A stretch of 64,000 nt of DNA from Nemopilema nomurai. Its lineage: Eukaryota; Cnidaria; Scyphozoa; Rhizostomeae; Rhizostomatidae. The stretch spans positions 2,548,781 to 2,612,780 of the forward strand of contig ML133387.1 of NCBI GenBank assembly GCA_003864495.1, read 5' to 3'. A program made the translations under genes and the position numbers. Below are positions 12,823 through 24,800 of the stretch, piece by piece (the first letter of the stretch is position 1; every line of letters starts with the position of its first letter). A model generated the notes under the pieces. It was not told the DNA's origin. It saw nothing but the letters and a program-made list of their open reading frames with translations, and searched no databases.

Positions 12823-15800
12823 CTTGAATAACAAGGGTATGATGCCATTAAATTCATCTATTTCAAAGAAACGCAAATATCTTGAGAAAATATCTGCTTT
12901 TGTAAACACTTAGTTAAAGGTAGCTATTTCGGGAACAGATGATTGGAAAAGAGGGGATAATAATGAATACAAGTCAAATTATGACAGGTCTAAAACATTT
13001 CCTCTGTAATCGAACTAATGCTGTATCATTTTAACTTCATCATATGTGGCTAGAATAATTGAGCCGCCTATTGGCAATTTCAGGATAAAACATTTCCTAT
13101 CATACCTCCCCAAAAACGGAGGCGGAATCTTCCGAAAATTGAATTTCAGCTTCCAACATGCCTGTAAAAGATAATATCAATGACTTAAAAATTGATATGC
13201 TTTATTGAAGCTATCAGCTATGAAAAACGGGTCAAGGCATAGAATAAGACGTATAAGTTGTTCTAAAAAAGGATTAACTGCTTACTGAATTCTCTGTCTT
13301 CTGGGTTTATAGAGATGATAATTGGTGAGACAGGCTCCGATTCTATCGACGATACACTGATCAGCTTTGGAACTCCAATCTAGTCATTGAGAATGGATAG
13401 AAATTAATCAATGATTATCGATTAAGTAAATAGAATGCGAAACCTAGATCTCGGGTAATATTTCACTGAAAACTATTGCAATAAATTGATCAGTCCATTA
13501 TGAACCATAATGGATAGCGGAAGGCAACAGTGGTATTACGTGTGAGTGTGGGTCGTTGTTCTTATGAATGACAACGAATATTACACGACAATGTCATTCA
13601 TTCGTTATTAGTCTTTCTTAGAACTATAGTAAGCAGTATATTATTGCTATCTTAAAACTTACAAAAAGAGTAAGTTTTCTTCCAGTTTCCTCTACTCAGC
13701 TTACACTTCTCATTTCGCTTTTATCCTCATTATAAATCTTGAGCACAGTATCAAGGTAACTGGGGACAAATTATACTTTCCCGTTGTGAAAGCTGTCTAG
13801 CACTTACCCGCAGAGAAGTCTCCGCCCGCTCTCTCTTATCGGGGCTTCCGCATCTAGCAAGAGATTCATAGACGTCGACTTTAGGCAACTCTTCAACTTC
13901 GAATTGGATCATCCTTGTCCTGCGCACTGGTGATGACTGTGAGAGGCGCAGCGTCTTGCATTCCGCTTCGAAGACATCTTCCTCTTCATCTGTTGCCTCT
14001 TCGGCTATTACCAACCTGGACAAATGGTCAAAGTTCATAGACACCCTTTTGTCATCAACATATGAGCATGTCTGAATCGATTCGTTCACAGCGCATGGCT
14101 CTGAAAAAACTGACTTTTCCCCAACTTTGGCAGGAGCGTGGAGGCTTTCTTTTTCGGTTTCCGTGTCATACGACTGCAGACTGTCAGCTGTTGAGTTCTG
14201 GGACTGAACTGCTCGCGGGGGATCCCGCGTGACACCGAAATGCGTCGAGACAAAAGATTCGACTGCATTCCCTCGGGAGGGCTTCTGAAAATCTCGCTGG
14301 TCAGCGTTGGACTCGAAAGAATCTCCTTGCAACGCATCCGATCGAACAGAAACGCCACTATCCGAACCATGTGTTGGCGTGTTCCATCGCCTTGGATTCA
14401 TCTCAGCATGGTTATCAACGAGGCACAAAGAGTCGCGCACATCAAGGCTCTGGCTCTGTCTTGGCTTCTCACCAATCTCCGAATCAAACACGGAGCTGTA
14501 GCTACTTCCAGCCTTCTCGTCGTGCAAGTGAAGCTCGCTAGGAGCATGCTCATCAGGTGCAAGAACCGGCCTCTCTTCAATATAATAACTCCTTTGAACA
14601 AGAGGCTGTGTCTCAGGAACACTGTCGTGACTCTTTTCGCTTTTTTCACTCTTTGTACTGGAAATTGCTGAAATACACGTAGCATGCATGCGTTACAGTA
14701 GACATCAATAACCTTTAGCATATACATAACATCATCAATATATTTCTTATAAATACATTAATATGTCGTCAATTGACATGAATAGATTTGTGACACATAG
14801 TGGTCATCAATTCAAAACACGGGCATTTTTCAGAGTATTGGCTTTAGCAGAGACCAAAACGCCACTATGAGAAGACGCCTACAAAAACTGTTTTAATTTC
14901 TTTCAAAGTGATCAACTGGCCTCAGGGCGGTAACCAAATTGAGGCGAATAAAGCATTTCAGTTACAGCTACATAATCTCTGGAATCTTTTACATATTAAG
15001 AATAAAATGTAATTTTGCAAAAGACCCAAATGAGTTCTTGAAGGCTTTAGCATCGCCAAAAAGCGTGCTGTTGATGATCTGAATCTGCGTGGCAGTTTTG
15101 TCACTATAGATGAATTCGAGAATATGTTTGATAAAAAAAGATAACGAGAGGTAATTACATCGTTGCAATGTGAATTTTCCGTATTCACTGATGCTTCCAG
15201 CATGCTGAAAAAAAGCAAACCATTCTTAAAGCAGAAACAAAAACACGGTTCAATTACAAGTTGTAAAGTGGAAAAAATGTATTAGAAGAGGGAACGAAAG
15301 GAGGGAACGAAACAGCTTCGTGTTCTGGATATCTACCTCGTTGGTGCAAACAAATTGATACTGTAAAACTTGAAACATTGAAATAGTTTCTAAGCGTTAC
15401 TGCATCGATTTAACATTGCGATCATAGAACTTATTTTCAGCCTAAGCAGCCCCCATGGGGAAAAAGAGGTTGAAACGTGACTGTCAAAAGGTTCCACGAA
15501 AGCAACTCAGAGTAATTTTCCAACAAAGTAAAAATGTGAGCCGATGTTACGTGAACACTAGTTTGAACAAAATAATTTCTAAAACTATGTCGGGCAATTG
15601 TCAAAAGACAAAAGCTGATGAAATAAGGGTTCTCTAACAATACTAAATTGGTTAAATTGGTCAAATCAGCAGCTTTCTGGAAACGTAAATTTGCGACATT
15701 TCAGTGTGGGGCTTGATTGTTCCAAACACTAGCCAACAAAGTATTGTGCTAGTCTAGTCTCTTTGCAATAAAAGATCAAATACTGTGGTAAGGGAAATAA

Positions 15801-18800
15801 GTCCTAACTTTTACGAGAAAAACATCATTAGCAATATTAATCATAATACCAACCAATACGGTCAATGTTAATATCATTTGCATACCTGGCGAAGTAAGGA
15901 TCGATCTAGAGAGTTTGAAAGCGTCCTTTTGGCCGAGCTGTGTGACAATGAGCGGTCCAGGGATCCGAACGATTTGATACTTCCGCTAAGCTTTCTCATT
16001 TTCATTGAAGACGAATAACCAGCTTTTTCGTTATATTCATACCTTTTCTGGCACTTTATGAGACGCATATATTCACTGCGTACCTAACAAATTGAGAAGA
16101 AACTAAAATTAAAACCAGTTGGAAGGCGCAAAGATCTCGGCTGCATCATATGTAGTCCAAAAGCCGAGAGTCTTATAAACAGGGGCCAAACTTAAAAGTG
16201 AAACACAGAATTCGACATTACGCCTTTCACATTACTATATTCAACATAAGGTTGTATTGCGTCCTAAAGCATGGCTCAAGTTTTGTGCAATATTTTCTAA
16301 TGAAAAATAGTTATAAAACAGTGTTGTTCAATGTTTTAGTAGCACCTCTAGACCTTAAAGACAACTGAGCAGAATCCCTTTCCCTTTTCATTTCTTTCGC
16401 ACAAAAACCTTTCGGCTTTTCTGCACAAGGCACTTGTTTGGAAGAAAACAGCTGGAAGGCAAGCTTTGGTGCTTTAACATGCGTCAATGTAGAGGATCGC
16501 TTACACTTCACGAAAGTTTGAAGAAGGATTGCGATCATAAAATTACTCGCCGTTCTCACTTTTAAATTTTTTTAATGACCAAAAAGCCGAGAAAAATGCT
16601 TTGGTTTCACTGATTAATGGGTAGGATAACAATGTCTGCAAACTGTTTGGCCAACACTTACCCTGGAGTCGATCAGGCAATGGAAAATGAATATGAACAA
16701 TCCCTGTGATAAAACAAATCATTATTCGGCTTTCTGTGGCTGACAGTCAATTTAGAACTGAGTCACATAATGAAAGGGTCTCGAATACTCCAAAGAGCAA
16801 AAGTAAACAGTATAAGAACTCTGTGACAAGAACAGAGCTTTTGGCTTAAGACTTAGGCTGTGTTTACACGAGGATTTTGGAACGGTTCTGTATGGAATCG
16901 TGCAACGAAGGTACGGGTAGTATTCCAGTTTTACTATGTCTTTGGAACCGTACTGTGCAGGACCGTTTCAATGACTCCACTCACGCATGTCGAATTGGCC
17001 CCAGTCGAATTTCCTCTTGCATCCCTCATTTCTAAGCATAACTGGCGAGAACCAATCTGGGTGCTTACACGAGAACTTTTCAGTTGGGTTCTTTACGATA
17101 CCTATTTTTATAGTGGACCCGTTAAGGTTCTGTTTCAAACGGTTCCATCATTTCCCGTGTAAATGCAAGGCCTATTGGTACCTATTTGGCAACGGTTCCA
17201 TTTGGAATTGCTCACGAGTAAACACAGCCTATGATTAGCATACAACGAAAGAGATATCGAATCTCCATTTTAAATTGAAAATTGACCGTGGTTAAAAATG
17301 GCGTTTGGTTAAATGTGGTTTCTGAGATGAATCTATTGGTTTCACATGGTATGAACATCGAGTCGAAGATCGTACCAGCGCCTTTTGGATTATTCTTGTA
17401 GAACAAAATGTGGTTGAAAGAAATATATCCCACTGCTCAGAAATAAAATTTCCTTACTCATCAGTACAAAAAAGCAATTTCTAAGATTTCATAATGGGAT
17501 AAAATGATTAAACAGTGTTTTGAATTGTTACCTGCAAAGCGTTTAGTATGGTGAATATGTACGCAAAAGCGATAGTGTTCGAGTCTATGTAGAACACACC
17601 AACAAGCCAGGTTACCCCAAGAAGGCATGTGAGGACCAGACACCCCTTTAGCCAGTACCTGCAAGAAGCGAGGGTGAGAAAAAAGGGTAAGTGCTAGCAT
17701 CAGGGTAGCAGCATGGTAGCAGACGCTTTGAATATGTAGGTTACCAATTGATAAAAAAGCATTGTTTTATCTATGAAGAAACAATTGGCACTGTTTTGTC
17801 TGAGAACTTCAATGATATGTAAATAGAGTATCCCGAAGGTGTATAAAGAAGGAAGTTTCAAAAATTATTTTGAAACTTAAAGATCTGTTGTCTTGCAACG
17901 TTGTATAAGAAACTAATGTCAATAATCTTTCCTTGAAAAACACTCTTGAATTTCTACAGCTTTATTTCCAAACTGTTTGCAATATCGCAAGAACGGTTTT
18001 ACGACAGTTTAATAACAAACCTTTCTTTGAAAAGTATGGTAAGTTTCTACCTGTTACTGTTATTTCAACCAAGAAACCGTATCAAAAGCGTAACCAAAAT
18101 AAACAGATATTGCTTTAGTTTTTGGGTTGTGCAACCGATAAACCATTCCTTATTCATTGTTAACTTAATTCAGAAAGGTTTAGCAATTATTGAGCTAAAG
18201 TAGCAATTATTTTTAAAGAATAAATCGCTCCCCAAAGGATAGACACAGAGATAAGAAACAACTACAGAGGCTTCTCAGTTCAATCACTCAAAAATCCAAG
18301 TAAACACATTTCCTTCTCGAGGTTCCGCGAAATGTTCTGTCATTTCACTCGTACGCATTTTTTCCATCATGTATGAAAGCCATCGAGCAGGCAACAAGCA
18401 CGCCTAATTAAGCGGTTTATCAATTAGGAATGTGATGCTGTTATGTATACGCACCACACGTCAGAGATTGTCCCATCATCAGGTCCCTTGGTACGCTTCT
18501 CGGCCATGACTTGGATTGCAAAGGCCATGACGGTAAAATTGACCTGTAGAGCACCTAAGAGATTAGTTCTCTCGTGCGTACTGGGTCAAGAATAAAGTCA
18601 ATGTAACAAATCTTAGCTTAAAGAATCTGTTAGGCACATTGTTTGAGAAGCACATTTGCAGCGAAAATTGTGAAAATGAACATTTGCCTAATAGCACGTT
18701 TGAAAAAACATGAACTGGGGAAGAGCCCATCTTGCACAGAAAAAATGTCACAAACGGGCTAAATAGAAATTGGAAGCCCATTTCATTTCTTTTCAGGTAA

Positions 18801-21800
18801 AAAATGTAAACAGGCAGCACATGAAAATATTAACGTAGGGAGTTGCTACAATCGAAAAATGGAAAATGTGGCATTTCATTTTTGTGAGCAACGGCCCTGA
18901 TATATCATTAACTGAAATGGCGGCAGATCTAAACATGAATCAAAATGGAATAATCACAGAATGAAAATCAATTATCACAGAATTAAAATCAATAATCACA
19001 AAATGAAAATCAATAATAAAAGAATGAAAAAAAATAATCACAAAACGAAAATCAATAATCACAGAATGAAAATCAAAAATCACAGAATGAAAATCATTAA
19101 TCACAGAATCAATAATCACTTACCAACAAAGCAAGACTGACAGGAGCCACAAAACTCCAGATAAAACCTTCCTTGCGTGAAATCCAGCAACTGGAAAACC
19201 AAAAAACCACGTTGAAAAACAGAAAAGTTATATTTATTCAAAGGTTGCAAAGACAACTATTGTACATTCGCAGAACAAGATTATACTCTTACTGCTATTT
19301 GGCAATAGGATCATAATTTACTTAACTTAGATCCTTATTACGCAAGAAACGTTTTTTCAGCTCCATACAGAAAATACAGACTTCAAAGATAAAAAAAAAA
19401 CAAAATATGCAAAAGGAAGCAATTCTTAGTTGGAAAGATTTCAGAATACATCATTATAAACAGAAATAGATGCGTCAAGCTTAAATACATAACTTTTAGA
19501 TGATGGAAAACGATAGAATTTGATAGAATCACATTTTTCGAGCTGTTATCACAGTAAGAACATAAACACATGCAGAATTAATAAAAATCTTAAAGTTTCG
19601 GAGAGATCAACTGGAAAACCTAAAAGAATAATTAAGTCGCCGGAAAGGCTTCAAAACGAAGAATAACTGAAATGTTAAAGAAAGGCTTACAAATTGCTGT
19701 TTCCATAATGCTCAATCTTCAAGCTTGCAAGAAGGGAGACGTAAACTGCAGGCAGTGCTAAAGAGAATTAAAACATTCAAAAATTGCTACTTAATCACAA
19801 TATTATTCAAAGGCAAATAATCAGCGCATAAAAAGCATTGAAAATAACGTCCATTGGTAATCGGCACCTCCTGTGCCTTTTATTGCATTTTTGTAGTAGC
19901 CTGTTGGAAAGAGGGATCTCTAATGATTCTTACCCCAACATAAAGCCAGACATCTTTTCCTCTTCAAGAAGTTTCTACTGCTGAATATCTTCTTTAACAT
20001 GAAGTAAAGTAGAATGCCTTCCATCGCCATCCATACAAACGCAACAACGAAGAAGTAATGCAGAAACACGGCAATCACCGAGCAGGCGATCTGAAAGAAA
20101 TTGAAAGGGGTTTTAATCCAACTGGTATATGCTCCATGCTCTTTTCACACATGTACAAGGCAATGTGCTGAAGAAGAACTCAAGTCCAAAAAATATCTAA
20201 ATACTGCATAGTTCCTTTTGCGAGAAGAAAAGTATTTCTATTAAAATGTATAGCAAAAAATTGTTATGGTAACAAACAGGAACAAGATGGCCGATTGACA
20301 AGTTATATAATATATAGATTAGGTAAAACATGCAAAAACACATAATTAACCAATGGGATTAACCAATATAAAGATGTAGTCCAAGATTATTCCTTCAAGA
20401 GGTGAAAAGGAATTATACTTAATATCAACTGCTCCCATATGAAAAGACAAACTAACTATTCGAAGAGAGCTATCAAGCTTCTCTCACCAAAATGCAAATG
20501 TTGTGGACCAAAAAAAGCGTGGCACATTCTTAGCTAGAATGCAATAGAAATGTAAAAAACATACCTCATTCTCTGTTTTGTCAACTCCCAGCAGAAAGAG
20601 AAGGTTTGCCAAAATGAGAGAAGCAACAAGATGTCGATGGTAAGTTGTTCGAGGGCCGCGAAGAAAGCTGCAGGATAAGAGAAAAGTAGCTTGAATCATA
20701 ATAAAAAAAGACGTCAAGTCTTCATTAAATAATGAGTTAAAACATAAACATCTTGTCAACTTTCTTCAGAATGAATTACATAATGTCTCCACTGCTGAGG
20801 TCCATTTCTCTTAGCAACAAAGCAGGTTATTTAGCAGAAACCGAATAGTAGCATGAAGGCCTTTCGTAAAAAGCATCTGATAAGACTGACTTCTCTAAAC
20901 GTAAGACGAAATTACAACCATACCAGGCATCCGAGGAAAGGACATTTGAGCGCATATACGTACCGAAAGCAGCAGAAGGTCAAGAAAGCCACGAACATGG
21001 CAATGATTGAGATCGTGAGCCCGACCATTGTGATAATTCGTAGAGAAAAACCATGACCACGAACCTGGGGCAATAATAATTTGAGTAATATATATGCCGA
21101 AAGGTTAAACAAGCTGTAGAGGTTAAAGGTCAAAAGTCAAAATAGGAAGATCTCGTTGCTGCACAATAAGATCCTCAACTTTATATTTTATATTTTGAAC
21201 TGGAATAGATGAGAAGAAGAATTAGCTACTTTACCAGATTGAAAAAGTTGGACAATATTTGGGCGTGATATTATTTAAGGTTGACATCATCAAGTATTTC
21301 CAATACCTGCTAAATCTGGCACAGAACAAGTAAAATATGGAGTAGCAGCTAATGTTGATGGTTTTAATGTTTTAATATCAAAAACGTCAATAGTCTCTGT
21401 GTAGAGAGGTCCTCCGCTTGCGAAAAAACCCTGACTTCTATCAATGAACAAAAGACAACACGGACTACGAAAACGATGTCTATATTTTATCAGCCAGCTA
21501 GCTCACCTCAGCCAAAGCTGGCACAGTTGACACAGTCATCAGTACAGCGAAATTTGTCAGATGATAACAGTGGCACACAGTTTCGTTTTCGCGTGTGTAG
21601 TTTACATAGCAGCCAGTATCCAACCATTTGCTTTTAGAGCTAAAATTGATGTTTGAAGAAATAGTACCATTTATACCTCTCTAACCGACTTCATACCATT
21701 CAGAATCAATGATTTTAGAGAATGAGGCACAGATAGGTGCAGAGAGTGGTGGCAGATACATGCAGAAAACTGCATTTGTTGTAGAAAGGTAGGTTGAATG

Positions 21801-24800
21801 GAAAAAAAATCTTTTACAGAAATTAGCAAAGGAATACTAAGATATTAACAAGCTGGTCACGGCAAAGTATAGAAAAATACAAAGCCAGGATTTTTACTAG
21901 ATTCAATGGGATTACATTATTTAGCATAACTAAATCAAAAACTTCAGAAAACATCAGTAACTAGGTAATATTGCAAAGGGGGGGGGGCACGGTATTACTG
22001 TCCAAACGAGCCACATGTCAGAAGTTCTAAAGGAATCAAATTACAAATGTAGCATCATTTCGTAAGTCTGACGGCTTCTAGGTTCCGCAATCTCTGATCA
22101 GAAAAGATAACCAAAAATGCCAGACATACCTTCTAGAAATATTCCAGAAAACACAAGATGTGTTGAGCACCTTTTCTTTCTTAAGGACAAAAATAACATC
22201 ATTTATCAAAACATTCAACAAAATATTCCCAGTACTAACTAAAATTATAAGTGTGAATATCAGTTTGCTTAAAAAGAAACGGTCATCACAGCTGCTAGTG
22301 AACAAAACCATCCAAAAACGCTAAAAGAAGGCTGTTAGCAAAAGTTGAATGCTACTTCTTTACATCATGAAATAGCAACAACAACAACAATAACAACAGC
22401 AGCAAAGAGAAAAATGACAACAACAACAACAATGTTGCCGAGATGAAAGTAGACGACTTTAACAACGCTTACCTGTAGATGTGGAAGGACAAGGACTACT
22501 GGAGACTTGAAAGCCATCTTGTCCGAGCCAAGTATTACAGCAGAAACGACTTTGGAGTTGAGAATGTCCTTTGAACCATTGTCTTCAAGGTTTGGTTTCC
22601 TGGGGAAAATCATGTTTCGATAAAGAGAGAAATCAAAAATGTTCCAAAATTCCAACAGAAGCCATCAATATTTTCACTTTTTTATTTGAAAGAGAACGAA
22701 ATGAGCAGGTGTGGTCAGATTTCGACGATGTTGGATGCTGTTACTTCCATGGAGCTGATTCGCGATTTCTTCAGACAAATGTTGCTCACAGATTTCTTAA
22801 CTATTCTGAAAGAGTCTTGTTGCTTAACATTAATTGTTTTTCGCTAATTTAGCTACAATCATAGTCTCTAGAGCCTATGACCACAAACAACATAATATAA
22901 TAATCTTGTGAAAATAGCGATACAACGTGTCTAACTCACTTGTCTATGCCGATAATTTGATCAATATTTTGGTAGGCAAGGAACACCACATCCGTAAGCT
23001 TTCGACCTGCCGAAAGAAATGAATATTGTAGACAGCCTGGCAATAATAGTCCTAGATCCTATGACTCAACGCAACGCTACAAAACAAATCGAAATTCATC
23101 GAAATTCTAAAAAAATGATGACTTGATGGTTAAATGATTACTAGTATTGGCGATGAAGAGCATATTACTAGTATCATTGACGTCATTCGCTACCATCTCA
23201 ACAAGATCGGCTGAAAAGAGGCAACAGAACATGAATCTGAGGCTATTCAATGACGTCATTCTAGTGCTATCAATGCGGGTAAATGACAAATGATCGTGAA
23301 AAGTATAGGGTTAAGTAGCTTGGTAGAGGTAATGTGCTTGCACAATAAAGTATGATGTGTCACATGCCTTTTACTGGCAGAACACAGATATCAAACTTTA
23401 ATCAACATTACAGAATGGCAAGTTTGTGAATACGTAATTTTCAATCTAACTTTGCATGTTCAGATCTAAGAATGTTGGTAGTGAAAGGAAAAACAAAAGA
23501 CAACAATAAAGGAAACCTTTTTGCGAAACAATCTCTTCCGTTGGCAATGTTATCCCTGGCTGGGCGAGATTGTTGACGGCATCTGAGCTCTTATAGCGCA
23601 GGGTTTCATTTGGCATGCCAACTCGCTGTATTTGCATTTCTAAAACGAGAAATTCATAGCATTCATAAGATCGCTGCTTTTTGAATATACTCAAAAAAAC
23701 TTTGGATGATCCAAGTTCGGACGCTACCAATCAAAAGCCACATGAACACCATCTATCTTCACTTGATGCGGCTATCGAATTGCAATCCGAGATAATCTAC
23801 TTTCGTTGAAAACAAGTGGTAGAGAGCGCAATAAAGCCTGTCTGTTCTTTTTCGAGAGAGCAAGGAGGGTCACGATGGATCAAAATTAAATAGGGCAAAT
23901 TTGACCTTATGAAATAGGGCAAATAGCTTCATTTCATTCACTTTTATCTGTGTTCATTGATAGTGTATTTGTCCAGGAAACTGCAATCTATGGCAATAGG
24001 CCTATTTGCGGCAAAATGGCGTAAATATGTCATCAACCTACCGACATTTGGCGTCACGAAAGCCTCCCGAACTGTAGAGTTCTTGAAACCCTTTGAAATC
24101 TTTCCAGCAAGCTCCTCCAAACCGTCGAATAGGGAAGTGGCCCCATCGGATCTTCCAGCCTAAAACGTATGTAAACATTGCAGATATACACCAAACATAC
24201 ACAGAAGATGTTCTATTGAAGAGCATTGCTTCCCATTTACTATAACCCGGTTGATGCCACCTAGACAGAGCAGAACACATTTATAATAATTGCACATGGC
24301 TGCTCTAAGTTTATAATCCACGTTCTACGTTGAAGGCCATTACTAAGACTAGAAACAATCTATGATGAAAGCATAGGATGGTTTAGTATTTCCACCACGC
24401 TTGCCACTCCTAAGCATTCGCAACACACCAAGTCCAAATAATTACAGAAACGCTCCAAGTTCGGTAAAACTGGCAGTAAAAATTTGCGACAATAGCTAAT
24501 CAAAATAATGCTGGCCTATAAATTTGTTGGTTCATATTTTCAATACAAGAATTATATATGAATGGAACTGATAGGGATGATGTTAATCCGTCTCATAAAG
24601 TAGCAAACATCATAAAATGCATCATCTGTACTAACCTGTGGTAAATCTTTCCAAGCAGCAACGACTGTCTTGTTCAGTAGATTGCTGGCCACATCAAGCA
24701 GAGGCTGCAGTACAACAAAGAATGTATAACTACAAAACATATCTCTATGTGTGGCGATGAATAATACCAAGAAGAATTCTACAGCGTGCTAAATATCTAC

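Noticed and set aside
14240..14727. Open frames on both strands overlapping the tail exon
   Set aside because: Shadows of the long Ser/Glu-rich reading frame, which alone fits a splice acceptor and a tail-like composition.
14993..15103. Exon-like stretch between CTATAG and ATAT|GTAAAA on the minus strand
   Set aside because: The reading in the needed phase starts with TGA or gives the wrong exit phase, so it does not bridge exons 28 and 29; it was not called.
15337..15360. Clean 24-base micro-exon candidate (YQFVCTNE)
   Set aside because: Length 3n does not repair the phase conflict and nothing else supports it.
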